Below, one piece after another: positions 32,102 through 41,166 of a stretch of DNA of 51,627 nt (within the stretch, counting starts at the first letter, position 1; the number at the start of each line of letters is the position of its first letter). The stretch spans positions 1-51,627 of the forward strand of contig JAZOSU010000031.1 of the NCBI GenBank assembly GCA_045657265.1, in the 5' to 3' direction. The notes under the pieces are model-generated. The model was not told the origin of the DNA and searched no databases. It was given only the letters and a program-made list of their open reading frames with translations. A program made the position numbers and the translations under genes. The stretch comes from RGIG9041 sp045657265 (GTDB lineage: Bacteria > Bacillota > Clostridia > Oscillospirales > QAKW01).

Positions 32102-33434
32102 TTTTATATTCCCCCTTAAAGCTTTTCAAAAGACCTGCAAGATTCATACTGTTTGAGCCTTTGAAAAGGATGTTATCGCCTGTTTTAACGTTTTGTAAAA
32201 TTACATTCAAAGCATCGTCGTTATTTTTGCAATGAACCGCTTTACATTTGCCCTTTAGCTCATCACAAAGGTATTTCATATAATCACCGATACACACCGC
32301 AAATGCTGTATCAATATCAACTATATCAGATGCAAGGGAGCGGTGAGCTTTTTCTGAAAAATCTCCAAGTTCAAGCATATCGGCAACCACTACGATTTTT
32401 CTGCCTTCAAAAGATTTCATAACATCCATCGAAGCTTTCATCGAAGCGGGCGATGCGTTATATGTATCATCAAAAATACGAAGACCTTCAAATTCATATA
32501 TATTTTGACGGCTTCCGTCACCTTTGAAATTTTCAACTCCGACAATGAGTTTTTTAATATCGCATTCAAGTGCAACACCAACCGAAATTGCAGCAAGAGC
32601 GTTATATATATTATGTTCACCAAGAGCCGAAAGGCATACGGGATAGGTTTTATTTTCAAACAAAACATCAAATCTATTATCGACAACATTTATTGCACGT
32701 ATATCACATTTTTCGTTTCTGATGCCGAAACGGATAGTTTTTTTATCTATTTGCACGTTACAAAGCATATCGTCATCCGCATTTATAACAGCAGTTCCGT
32801 TTTCGCAAAGATTATCTGTTATTTCAAGTTTGGCTTTAAGAATATTTTCTTTTGAACCTAAAATTTCTATATGAGATATACCTACGTTTGTTATAACTGC
32901 AACGTCGGGAGTTGCTATATCACACAGATATTTTATCTGACCAAGACCGCGCATTCCCATTTCAAGAACAACTGCATCGTGATTTTTATCGGTACCAAGC
33001 GCAGTAAGGGGCATACCCAGTTCATTATTTTTGTTTCCCTCACTGTAATGCACGTTCATACAACAGGAAAGAGCTGATGCAATATAGTTTTTTGTAGTTG
33101 TTTTGCCAACACTTCCCGTAACTGCAATGTGTTTGGAAGCAAGACTATCAAGATGGAGAGACGCAATATCGCCTACCGCTTTTATAACATCTTTCACAAT
33201 AACGTAAGGATTTTTTGCATTTTGGACAGGTCTGTCGGTAATATATGCACAGCGAAAACTTTCATCAATGTTTGCAACAAAATCCATGCCGTCAACACGT
33301 TCGCCTTTTATTACTGCAAAAAGAAGTCCGTCTTTTACGGCGCGCGAGTCTGTCACAAGGTCTGTGACCGTCATATCACATCCTACAAGCTGTCCGCCTG
33401 TTTTATCTGCAATTTCTTTTAAAGTCAAATTCAT
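32091..33434 (-). CDS. murF: UDP-MurNAc-tripeptide--D-alanyl-D-alanine ligase
   Basis: This 447-residue cytosolic Mur ligase attaches D-Ala-D-Ala, completing the pentapeptide. The P-loop is TGSVGKTTTKNY near 105-116, NVGISHIEILGS with NxxxxHxE is near 183-194, and FDDTYNASPASMKA near 322-335 is specific for MurF. The C-terminal part carries VADMLELGDFSEKAH near 350-364. It overlaps murE by 4 nt (ATGA) and mraY by 11 nt. Confidence 0.96.
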   Translation of the reverse strand: MNLTLKEIADKTGGQLVGCDMTVTDLVTDSRAVKDGLLFAVIKGERVDGMDFVANIDESFRCAYITDRPVQNAKNPYVIVKDVIKAVGDIASLHLDSLASKHIAVTGSVGKTTTKNYIASALSCCMNVHYSEGNKNNELGMPLTALGTDKNHDAVVLEMGMRGLGQIKYLCDIATPDVAVITNVGISHIEILGSKENILKAKLEITDNLCENGTAVINADDDMLCNVQIDKKTIRFGIRNEKCDIRAINVVDNRFDVLFENKTYPVCLSALGEHNIYNALAAISVGVALECDIKKLIVGVENFKGDGSRQNIYEFEGLRIFDDTYNASPASMKASMDVMKSFEGRKIVVVADMLELGDFSEKAHRSLASDIVDIDTAFAVCIGDYMKYLCDELKGKCKAVHCKNNDDALNVILQNVKTGDNILFKGSNSMNLAGLLKSFKGEYKNGI

Positions 33435-34876
33435 TTTCCAAGCTCTTCCATTATTTCAAGGGTTATTTTGTGTTCATCAAAATCGGTTTTTTCAGTGCCG
33501 ATTATCTGATAGGTTTCATGACCTTTACCGGCAAGTACAACCACGTCACCATCTTTTGCTTTTTTAACCGCAAATTTAATAGCTTCACGTCTGTTCTCTA
33601 TAACAGTGAAAGGTGTTTTTCCGTTTTTTACGCCCGGTAAAATTTCTTCTATTATTGCCATTGGCTGTTCAGTACGAGGGTTATCCGACGTAACTACTAC
33701 GTAATCAGAATATTTTGCTGCTATTTCACCCATTATAGGTCTTTTTGTTCTGTCCCTGTCTCCACCGCAACCAAAAACTGCAATTACATCGCCTTTGGCG
33801 TATTCTTTTACCGAAGACAAAATATTTTCAAGACCGTCAGGTGTATGAGCGTAGTCTATCATAACAGTATAAGGCCTGTCACCGCTGATTACCTGAGCTC
33901 TGCCGCATACTCCTTCTATCTCACAAAGAAGCGGTACAAGCTGACCGAATTCAAAGCCGAGTGCACATACCGATCCTATTGCCGCAAGAACGTTATATAC
34001 TGTAAATCCACCAGGCGTCGGTACCTTTACCTTTGCAATACCGCCCTTTGTTACTGCAAGGAATCTTACCCCCGATGAAGTTAGTTTGATTTCCTTTGCA
34101 ACAAAATCAGCAGAATTGTATATTGACGAATAAGTATATTTTTCACAGGTTATATCAGCAAGATATTCTTTTCCTGTTTCATCATCAATGTTTATAACAG
34201 CGGTTTTACAAAGCTCAAACAGTTTACGTTTTGCCGCTTTATAGTTTTCCATTGTGCCGTGGTAATCAAGGTGGTCCTGAGTAAGATTTGTAAATGCTGC
34301 AACTTCAAAATCTATTCCGTATACTCTTTGCTGAACAATTGAATGAGAAGAAACTTCCATTATTACGTATTCTACGTTTTGCTCTGCCATACGACCGAGA
34401 AGTTCAAAAAGAGTATAGGGTTCGGGGGTTGTAACGGAAGATTCAATCACAGTATCCCCTATCATATTTGATACTGTACCGATAAGTCCTGTTTTTTTAC
34501 CCAATTTGTCAAGTATCGATTTGACATAAAAAGCAGAAGAAGTTTTTCCGTTAGTACCTGTTATTCCCAGAAATTTCATTTTACGCTGAGGATTGTCAAA
34601 CCAAGCAGCAGACAAAACTGACATCGCAATTCTTGTGTCTTCAACGATAACATGGGGCAAACTACTGTCTGTCATATGCTCTGCAACTATAACCGCAGCA
34701 CCATTCTGTTCTGCCGAAAGAGCGTACTTATGACCATCAAAGTTTACACCGCTAAGGCATATAAACATACAGTTTTGAGAAACTTTTCTTGAATCGTAAC
34801 ATATTGCAGAAATATCAAAATCAGTTTCCGGTTTAGATTTTATATTAAGCTGTGAAATTAGTTTGGAAAGCTTCAT
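33431..34876 (-). CDS. murE: UDP-MurNAc-L-alanyl-D-glutamate--2,6-diaminopimelate ligase
   Basis: This 481-residue Mur ligase adds the third stem-peptide residue. The P-loop is GITGTNGKTSSAF near 104-116, the UDP-MurNAc site TTPEPYTLFELL is near 148-159, and LTQDHLDYHGTMENY near 176-190 is the NxxQDHLDYH-type motif. IDYAHTPDGLENIL is near 343-356. DNPRTEQP near 398-405 is the DNPR motif that selects meso-diaminopimelate rather than lysine, so the peptidoglycan is predicted to be of the meso-DAP type. It lies 11 nt after the penicillin-binding protein gene and overlaps murF. Confidence 0.96.
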   Translation of the reverse strand: MKLSKLISQLNIKSKPETDFDISAICYDSRKVSQNCMFICLSGVNFDGHKYALSAEQNGAAVIVAEHMTDSSLPHVIVEDTRIAMSVLSAAWFDNPQRKMKFLGITGTNGKTSSAFYVKSILDKLGKKTGLIGTVSNMIGDTVIESSVTTPEPYTLFELLGRMAEQNVEYVIMEVSSHSIVQQRVYGIDFEVAAFTNLTQDHLDYHGTMENYKAAKRKLFELCKTAVINIDDETGKEYLADITCEKYTYSSIYNSADFVAKEIKLTSSGVRFLAVTKGGIAKVKVPTPGGFTVYNVLAAIGSVCALGFEFGQLVPLLCEIEGVCGRAQVISGDRPYTVMIDYAHTPDGLENILSSVKEYAKGDVIAVFGCGGDRDRTKRPIMGEIAAKYSDYVVVTSDNPRTEQPMAIIEEILPGVKNGKTPFTVIENRREAIKFAVKKAKDGDVVVLAGKGHETYQIIGTEKTDFDEHKITLEIMEELGK

Positions 34877-34887
34877 TGTTTTCTCCG

Positions 34888-37215
34888 TTAATTAGATACG
34901 TCGTCATAGTTTTTATAATAAGCTGTTATTACCGTTCCTGCTTCTACCATAGTTCCCGCTTCCGGTTGTTGCGAGAAAACAAGAGCAGAATTCTTAGTAC
35001 TTTCATTGCCTACTGCACGGAAATTAAGTCCGTAGTTATTAATCATTTTAGATGCACCTGCAACGCTCATTTTTGTTATATCAGGCACAGTAACTGTTTT
35101 CGAGGGTTCTTTACCGTTCGTATAAAGAACAACCGTTCCTGTTCTTGGAATAGAAGTACCGCTTTTTGGAATCTGATAATCAACAGTACCCTCTCCACCG
35201 ATAATTTTATATGAAAGACCTTTTTCCTTTATCATTTTAACAGCTTCTTCACTGTCAAGACCGCCTACTGACGGAACAGAAGTATCAAGGCTTTCAAGTT
35301 CTTCCTGTGTATATTCAGGTGTGATTTCAAGATAAGGAAGCACTTCTCCCAGTATATCACCTGCAACAGGCGCCGCAGTAAGACCGCCGAAATATTCATA
35401 ACCGTTAGGTTCGTCAAGCATAACAAGGATAGCAACCTGAGGATCTTCTGCAGGTGCAAAACCTATAAAAGAAGCTATATATTCTTCTTCACCTGTGGAA
35501 CTTTCGCTTTCGAGTTTCTCGGAAGTACCTGTTTTGCCGGCAACACGATATCCTTTAACATAAGCGTTCTTACCCGAACCTATACTTACAACGTCTTCTA
35601 AAAGCTCACAGAGTTCTTTTGACGTCTGCTTTGAAACAACCTGTCTTTTAACACCGCTGTCAACAGATTTTACAAGTACAGATTTACCATTTTCATCTGT
35701 TGATTTTATATCTTTAACGACATGCGGAGTTACAAGATAACCACCGTTTGCAACAGCAGCAACTGCAGTAATCATCTGAATTGGAGTTACTTTAAAACGC
35801 TGACCGAATGATGCAGTTGCAAGTTCAACTTCATTAAAGTTAACATCGCTATGGAAAATACCTGTTGCCTCACCTGCGAGGTCAACACCTGTTTTTTCCA
35901 TAAGACCGAAATTTTTGAAATATTCTCTGAAAGGTTTAACCTCTACTTTCTCTGCAATAGTCATAAAAGCAGGGTTACAGGAGTTCTGTATGGCCTGAGC
36001 AAAGCTCTGTGAACCATGACCGCCGTGTTTCCAGCATCTGATAGAATAGTTTGCAACCTGTTTATAACCGGGACAATAGAACGAATCATTGACACTTACT
36101 TTATTTTCTTCAATAGCCATTGCCGCAGTAAGTATTTTAAATGTAGAACCGGGTTCGTAAGTATCAACTATAAGCTTATTTCTTCTCATTGTGTTAATAA
36201 GCTCGTTCTTTTTATCCGTAACAGACTGTGACTGTTCGGTCTGATTATTTTTATCTGTTGAAGTTTCAGTCTGTTCTGATTTATCCTCTTCTTTTCCCTC
36301 TTCATTTTCGGTTTTGGCAGTTTCACCGCCATTAATAAAGATATCAAGTTCTTTGGCCAAAAGAGCATCGGTAATTTCCTGATAATTATTAAGGTCATAA
36401 TCAGGTTTTGACGTCATTCCTAAAATTTCGCCTGTATTGACGTCCATTATTATACCCGCAGCACCATCAAGACATTTATTATCTTCACGCGCCTGTTCTA
36501 TATATTTTTCAAGGTAATACTGAATATTTACATCTATAGTGAGCGCAACGTTACTTCCGTCCTCTGCCGGAACATAGGTTTCATATTCAACAGGAAGTTC
36601 ACTGCCTGCGTTATTTTTTGCAGTTATAAGTTTACCATTTGTACCCTGCAGGTAAGTGTTGTACATAAGTTCAACGCCATCAAGCCCTGTATTATCGGTA
36701 CCTACAAAGCCTATTATGTGAGATGCAAGGTTATTATACGGATAATACCTTTTTGTATCATCAATAAGATGTATGCAACTGACGTCGCTTTCTGAGATAT
36801 ACTCACGGACTTTTTCAACAAGATCCGCTTCAACTTTACGTTTTATTATTTCATAATAGTTATTTTTCTTTGTTTTTTCGTATATTCTGTCATAATCAAC
36901 ATCTAATATTTCTGACAGATTCTTTGCTATATCTTTCCCCTCTTCATCATCTTTTACATTTTTAGGAGATATGTAGACAGTTTTTACTGTATTTGAAACA
37001 GCAAGTTCAACACCGTTTCTGTCGGTTATTGTACCTCTGTTAGCATTTATAGTTGTATCAAGTGTTTGCTGTGAAATAGCTTTTGCCTGATAGAAATCAA
37101 AACTAATTATCTGATAATAAACAAGAAAGCCTATAAGAATTGCACACGCCAAAATCAGCAGTGCAAGAACAACCAAGGCTCTGTTTATCATTTTTTTAGT
37201 AGGAGTTTTAGCCAA
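34888..37215 (-). CDS. Class B penicillin-binding protein with two PASTA domains (FtsI/SpoVD type)
   Basis: The protein has 775 residues, with a membrane anchor at 11-36, a dimerisation domain, and a transpeptidase domain. The active-site Ser357 is in STFK, SCN is at 412-414 and KTGT at 561-564. Two C-terminal PASTA domains lie at about 649-706 and 711-770. It cross-links septal peptidoglycan with FtsW. A hydrophilic, Glu/Lys/Thr/Gln-rich insertion of about 40 residues (296-337) sits just before the catalytic serine, where relatives have a short loop. Its place after ftsL and before murE matches pbpB/spoVD of Bacillus; the division and sporulation paralogues cannot be told apart from one copy. 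Confidence 0.93.
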   Translation of the reverse strand: MAKTPTKKMINRALVVLALLILACAILIGFLVYYQIISFDFYQAKAISQQTLDTTINANRGTITDRNGVELAVSNTVKTVYISPKNVKDDEEGKDIAKNLSEILDVDYDRIYEKTKKNNYYEIIKRKVEADLVEKVREYISESDVSCIHLIDDTKRYYPYNNLASHIIGFVGTDNTGLDGVELMYNTYLQGTNGKLITAKNNAGSELPVEYETYVPAEDGSNVALTIDVNIQYYLEKYIEQAREDNKCLDGAAGIIMDVNTGEILGMTSKPDYDLNNYQEITDALLAKELDIFINGGETAKTENEEGKEEDKSEQTETSTDKNNQTEQSQSVTDKKNELINTMRRNKLIVDTYEPGSTFKILTAAMAIEENKVSVNDSFYCPGYKQVANYSIRCWKHGGHGSQSFAQAIQNSCNPAFMTIAEKVEVKPFREYFKNFGLMEKTGVDLAGEATGIFHSDVNFNEVELATASFGQRFKVTPIQMITAVAAVANGGYLVTPHVVKDIKSTDENGKSVLVKSVDSGVKRQVVSKQTSKELCELLEDVVSIGSGKNAYVKGYRVAGKTGTSEKLESESSTGEEEYIASFIGFAPAEDPQVAILVMLDEPNGYEYFGGLTAAPVAGDILGEVLPYLEITPEYTQEELESLDTSVPSVGGLDSEEAVKMIKEKGLSYKIIGGEGTVDYQIPKSGTSIPRTGTVVLYTNGKEPSKTVTVPDITKMSVAGASKMINNYGLNFRAVGNESTKNSALVFSQQPEAGTMVEAGTVITAYYKNYDDVSN

Positions 37216-37256
37216 TTTACAGTTTCCTTCCTTATGAATAATCTTTAAATACGAAT

Positions 37257-37294
37257 AAGAGCGGGTAAGTCATATAAAAGTACCTCCCGCTCTT
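37257..37294 (-). other. Inverted repeat between ftsL and the penicillin-binding protein gene
   Basis: AAGAGCGGG (37257-37265) pairs with CCCGCTCTT (37286-37294), with partial inner pairing. No T run follows on the minus strand, so it is a poor terminator. It may be an RNA processing or stability element that separates the two cistrons. Confidence 0.5.
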
Positions 37295-37312
37295 AATAAT
37301 ATTTATTACGCT

Positions 37313-37705
37313 TTAATTCAAATATTCCAAAAGAATGTTAAAGCTTGCAACTATACCGTCAAAAAAGTTGTTATCTTTTTCTTCTGTGATTATTTCTACA
37401 CTGTCAGAACCGGCAAGGTTTACAGTATGTATCTGGAAAGATTCCAGTTTTACCATTCCGAGTTGTTCTGTCGCTATCTGTTCGATATTACCTAAAGAAT
37501 TTTTACGGTCTATCTGAAGCGCAAGTACAGAGTTTTCACTGCTAAGTGTTTCAAGCTCTTTATTCTTTTTACTTGCCTGAAGTGAAAGTTCGTTGAGAGA
37601 TATATAGCCATTAAGCACAAACACTGCAAGTATTGCACAAGCAATTGATGCGCACACTGTAAAGGGAGAAAAATATTTCTTTTTTGTTTTATTTGTTTTT
37701 TTCAT
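37313..37705 (-). CDS. ftsL: FtsL-like septum initiator protein
   Basis: From the ATG at 37705 (GGAGA upstream) this is a 130-residue single-pass protein. It has a basic cytoplasmic start (KKTNKTKKKY), a membrane segment at about 14-36, then a coiled-coil/leucine-zipper stretch at about 40-85 (LNELSLQASKKNKELETL). This is the FtsL/DivIC architecture. Sequence conservation in the family is low, so the call rests on architecture and position between rsmH and the penicillin-binding protein. A reading from 37735 adds ten residues without a ribosome site. It forms a complex with FtsQ/DivIB and DivIC. Confidence 0.85.
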   Translation of the reverse strand: MKKTNKTKKKYFSPFTVCASIACAILAVFVLNGYISLNELSLQASKKNKELETLSSENSVLALQIDRKNSLGNIEQIATEQLGMVKLESFQIHTVNLAGSDSVEIITEEKDNNFFDGIVASFNILLEYLN

Positions 37706-37738
37706 CCTAATCTCCAATTTGAAGGTGTCCCCCACCCT

Positions 37739-38671
37739 CTATATTTTTTCTGCCGCTCTGAGTTTTGCCGGTTTTGAGCGAAGATTGTTTTCGAGTTCCT
37801 CTTTTCCTGCCACAACAGGTTTTTTGTTTAAAAGTTTTATTTTCTCGGCGCGGTTACATACACACACCGGAATATTTTTATTACACGTACATCCCGTAGA
37901 AAGATCACGAAATACGTTTTTAACTATTCTGTCTTCAAGTGAATGAAACGTCATTATCGCTATTCTTCCTGACGGTTTAAGGCAATCAACCGCATCCCTG
38001 ACAGCGTTTTCAAGTATACGGAGTTCTCCGTTTACTTCTATACGAAGTGCCTGATACGTTCTTTTTGAAGGGTGTTTCTCTCCGTATCTTTCTGAGGGAG
38101 GAAATGCTCTTTTTATTATCTCATTTAACTGATATGTGGTTTCTATCGGTTCTTTTTCTCTCGCTCTTACGATTTCCGACGCGATTTTACCTGCATATCT
38201 TTCTTCGCCGTAATCAAATATTATTTTTGAAAGTTCTTTTTGCGAATAATTATTAACAACGTCTCTTGCCGTGATAGAATCATCTTTTGACATTCTCATA
38301 TCAAGAGGAGCATCAAATCTGTATGTAAATCCTCTTTCGGCATTGTCAAGCTGATAACTTGATACGCCTAAATCAAAAATAATGCCATCGACATTCGGAA
38401 TTTCAAGATTTCTGAGAACTCTTTTTATATTTGAAAAATTATCGTTTACAAGAATTACATTTTCCGAATATTTTTCAAGTCTTTTCGTTGCCGCGGCAAT
38501 TGCTTCTTTGTCACGGTCAATTCCTATAAGAGTTCCGTTTTTAAGTTTCTGAGCAATCAGAAGACTGTGTCCGCCTCCGCCGAGTGTACAATCAACATAC
38601 ACACCGTCAGGATTAACATTCAGAGCTTCCATACATTCTGACTGCATCACACTAAAATGTCTGAATTCCAT
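37739..38671 (-). CDS. rsmH: 16S rRNA (cytosine1402-N4)-methyltransferase
   Basis: This 310-residue SAM-dependent methyltransferase (formerly MraW) modifies C1402 in the ribosomal P site. The SAM motif DCTLGGGGHSLLIA is at about 27-40, FDLGVSSYQLDNAERGF near 99-115 is a family signature, and RRTYQALRIEVNGEL-like KRTYQALRIEVNGEL is near 203-217. MTFHSLEDRIVKN near 239-251 is the second conserved block. The gene begins 1-2 nt after mraZ, as in most bacteria. Confidence 0.97.
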   Translation of the reverse strand: MEFRHFSVMQSECMEALNVNPDGVYVDCTLGGGGHSLLIAQKLKNGTLIGIDRDKEAIAAATKRLEKYSENVILVNDNFSNIKRVLRNLEIPNVDGIIFDLGVSSYQLDNAERGFTYRFDAPLDMRMSKDDSITARDVVNNYSQKELSKIIFDYGEERYAGKIASEIVRAREKEPIETTYQLNEIIKRAFPPSERYGEKHPSKRTYQALRIEVNGELRILENAVRDAVDCLKPSGRIAIMTFHSLEDRIVKNVFRDLSTGCTCNKNIPVCVCNRAEKIKLLNKKPVVAGKEELENNLRSKPAKLRAAEKI

Positions 38672-38672
38672 T

Positions 38673-39092
38673 TTATATCATCAGTTGGTCCATACTGGAC
38701 ACGATATTTTCACTTTCAAATTCTTTCTGTGAAGCTTCCCAACGTTCAGGTGTCCATATTTCCACCATATCACCGTTACCAACAAGCACAACTTCATTTT
38801 CAACGCCGATTTTTTCACGAAGCTGTTGGGGAATCTGCATTCTTCCCTGCTTGTCCGTTCCTACCTCGTGCATATTTCCCAGAAAGAATCTTTTTATCCA
38901 TCTGACCTGTGAAACAGGAGCGTTTGCAAAACGTGCCTGAAATTTTTCCCACTGTGCAAATGACATCACCATAAGCGTGTCATCAAAACCTGCAGTGATA
39001 ATAAATTCAAGTCCGAGTTCTTTTTTGAATTTAACAGGCATTACTACTCTGCCTTTATCATCAACACTGTGGTTATATGTTCCGCCAAGCAC
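38673..39092 (-). CDS. mraZ: Transcriptional regulator MraZ
   Basis: From GTG at 39090-39092 (GGGGAGG upstream) the protein has 139 residues, the usual length. It has the two SpoVT/AbrB-like halves of MraZ: GGTYNHSVDDKGRVVMPVKF and, near 80, HEVGTDKQGRMQIPQQLRE, each with the DxKGR/DxQGR motif. MraZ is an octameric ring that represses its own dcw operon by binding repeats near the promoter. Three such repeats are present just upstream (separate entry). An upstream GTG at 39113 would put the ribosome site inside the coding region and is rejected. Confidence 0.95.
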   Translation of the reverse strand: MLGGTYNHSVDDKGRVVMPVKFKKELGLEFIITAGFDDTLMVMSFAQWEKFQARFANAPVSQVRWIKRFFLGNMHEVGTDKQGRMQIPQQLREKIGVENEVVLVGNGDMVEIWTPERWEASQKEFESENIVSSMDQLMI

Positions 39093-39139
39093 TGTTTTTA
39101 CCTCCCCTTTCACAAATTAAGTGTCAATCCAAAATTCCA

Positions 39140-39202
39140 CCACTTTGTCTCCACTTTGAATCCACTTGGATTTATTATAAAGGTTTTTAACCTCTTTGTC
39201 AA
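39140..39202 (-). promoter_or_regulatory. dcw promoter with three MraZ-box repeats
   Basis: On the minus strand TTGACA (39197-39202) and TATAAT (39174-39179) are both perfect, with a 17-nt spacer. Directly downstream, starting near +1, are three direct repeats of AAGTGG/AAAGTGG (39162-39167, 39151-39157, 39140-39146), spaced exactly 11 bp. They match the AAAGTG(G/T) boxes described for MraZ in mollicutes and suit the octameric ring. Bound MraZ would block promoter clearance. Confidence 0.85.
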
Positions 39203-39244
39203 CGGTTTTACACTATTTTTTAAATTAATTTTTCGGTAAAAAAA

Positions 39245-39292
39245 GACACAAAAAAACACGGCCGAAAAGCCGTGTTTTTTTGTGTCTTTTTT
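39245..39292. terminator. Terminator between the WYL regulator and the dcw promoter
   Basis: The stem AAAACACGGC-CGAAAA-GCCGTGTTTT has T runs on the plus side and A runs on the other. It ends minus-strand transcripts from the WYL gene before the dcw promoter and could work both ways. Confidence 0.85.
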
Positions 39293-39305
39293 CAAGATGT
39301 TTCTA

Positions 39306-40277
39306 TTAATAGAGAGTGCATATTTCACGTATATGATTTTTGAATTCCGAAACTACTGATTCAGGAGAGGTTATATGTATACTTTTTCCAAAGCCCGAAA
39401 CCCACGCGAAAAATTGAGGACTTATCACAACGTCAACAGTGGTACTGAAGCTGTTTTTATCAGGAATTGTCATAATATCCTTGCCAAATCTGTCAAACAC
39501 AGCACCCACTATCGAATTATCGCATTTCAAAGTGACCTTTTCCCGTCTGCCACCATACATACCGAAAAGAGATTTTGAATAAACCGCAGCATCAAAATTC
39601 TCTGCCACTTCTCTTTTTTCGTCAAGGCAAACAATACCCTGCATTTTATCTACTCTATAGTGTTTGATGACGCCGTTTTCAAGCGCTACAAGATAATAAT
39701 TTTCATCATCCCAACAAAGAGCGCATGGGCTGACTATGTAATTTTCTCCGTCACGTCTGAGTCTTTTTTCTCCCGACGGAACCCACTCAAAATACTTGAA
39801 AGCTATCTTTTTACCGTCAGCTATTGCTTCATTTACAGCATCCACGTTATAGTAAATCGTCTCATTCATAGTCTTTATACGATTTGTTACAAAAACCTGA
39901 GAGTGCAGATTTTTAGCCAGTCTTTTACTTGTCAGATTTTCGATTTTTTTAATCAATTGATCGCTTTTTCTATGGGTGATAAACTTAGAGGCAGATACCG
40001 CGTCAACAAGAAGTTTAAGTTCAGGCAGTTCAAAATCTCTCGATACAAGACAATATTCGGTTACTTTTCCGTTTTTGAAGCATTCAATATCAGCCCCGTA
40101 AATCTCTCTGAGCAGAAATATATCGTTATATATCGACTTACGCTCACAGGTTATACCGAAATCGGAAAGTCTGGAAATAATCTGCTGCATAGTGATACCT
40201 TTTTCGGCATCAGTATATGTTTTTAGAATATCAAGAAGATATAAAATTTTCAGTTTTTGGTTTTCACTTTTAGCCAT
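39306..40277 (-). CDS. WYL-domain transcriptional regulator
   Basis: This 323-residue protein has an N-terminal winged helix-turn-helix (about 1-75: LKILYLLDILKTYTD, then ISRLSDFGITCERKSIYNDI) and a WYL domain at about 135-225 with YIVSPCALCWDDENYYLVAL and a nearby HYRVDKM. A C-terminal WCX-like extension follows, ending with SGFGKSIHITSPESVVSEF. WYL proteins are ligand-responsive regulators; some sense nucleic acids or small metabolites. It is the last gene of the GH13-lipid kinase-WYL set, which suggests but does not prove control of the nearby polysaccharide genes. Confidence 0.9.
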   Translation of the reverse strand: MAKSENQKLKILYLLDILKTYTDAEKGITMQQIISRLSDFGITCERKSIYNDIFLLREIYGADIECFKNGKVTEYCLVSRDFELPELKLLVDAVSASKFITHRKSDQLIKKIENLTSKRLAKNLHSQVFVTNRIKTMNETIYYNVDAVNEAIADGKKIAFKYFEWVPSGEKRLRRDGENYIVSPCALCWDDENYYLVALENGVIKHYRVDKMQGIVCLDEKREVAENFDAAVYSKSLFGMYGGRREKVTLKCDNSIVGAVFDRFGKDIMTIPDKNSFSTTVDVVISPQFFAWVSGFGKSIHITSPESVVSEFKNHIREICTLY

Positions 40278-40287
40278 TTTTAAAATC

Positions 40288-41166
40288 CTAACAGTAAATT
40301 TTAAGCGCTTGTTTTTTCATTTCGAGAGTTATAGGAAAATCAGGTCCCTTCTCACCGTCAACAGTTGTTGTAATTGCATCATCACAGGTGATTTTACACT
40401 TTGATGTTCTGATACGGACAACATTTTTATCTTTGAATTCTGAGCCGCTTACAAAACGGAGCAAAGTGTCTGTAATTTCAAGAGGTTTAGCGTCTTTGAA
40501 TATAAGAATATCCATTTCCCCGTCCTGCATTTTTGCTTCTTTAATAACATTGGAAAACCCCGATATATCAGTGCCGTTCTGAACAAGAAAAATAAGTGCC
40601 TGTTCGTGATAAGTTTCGTCATCCGTTTCAACTGTAATATTAAAAGGTTTTATGTTAGCAAGTTCACCGATGCCTGTCATATAGTATGCAAGCGGACCGA
40701 ACATTTTCTTTAGATTCTGGTCGGTTGTATAAGAAGCAGTAACAAGGACTCCCCCTGCAAGTTCATTAACAAAAACCTGTTTTCCGCCGTTGATTATACC
40801 TATATCGGTTTTCTCGATTTTGCCCTGAGCTATAAGTCTTGCACAAAGTAAAATATCAGATGGCATACCGAGAGAACGGGAAAAATCGTTACAGGTTCCC
40901 GTAGGTATAACACCTATAGGAATGTCAATATTTGCGTCTGTAAGTGTTTTAGCCACAGTATTTATACTACCGTCTCCGCCACAGACAACAATGCCGTCAA
41001 AATTTCCTTCTTTTATGACGGTTTCTATAGTGTAAGGAGCATCACCTATACGGTAAAGTGTGGTTATTTTTCCTGCTGATGAAAATATTTCCACAATTTT
41101 ATCAAGATGGTTTACAACGCTTTTTTTACCCGAGTTAGGATTATAAATCAACAATATTTTTTCCAT
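40288..41166 (-). CDS. Diacylglycerol/lipid kinase family protein (YegS/DgkB type)
   Basis: This 292-residue protein has the DAGK catalytic fold: IYNPNSGKKSVVNHL at 6-20, VVCGGDGSINTVAK near 60-73 (the GGDG nucleotide motif), and GVIPTGTCNDFSRSLG near 85-100. The family phosphorylates diacylglycerol or other lipids at the membrane and salvages lipids released by polymer synthesis. The substrate is not predictable. The ATG follows the GH13 stop codon directly (TAAATG), with the AGGAG site inside the end of that gene, so the two are translated in a coupled way. Confidence 0.92.
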   Translation of the reverse strand: MEKILLIYNPNSGKKSVVNHLDKIVEIFSSAGKITTLYRIGDAPYTIETVIKEGNFDGIVVCGGDGSINTVAKTLTDANIDIPIGVIPTGTCNDFSRSLGMPSDILLCARLIAQGKIEKTDIGIINGGKQVFVNELAGGVLVTASYTTDQNLKKMFGPLAYYMTGIGELANIKPFNITVETDDETYHEQALIFLVQNGTDISGFSNVIKEAKMQDGEMDILIFKDAKPLEITDTLLRFVSGSEFKDKNVVRIRTSKCKITCDDAITTTVDGEKGPDFPITLEMKKQALKIYC

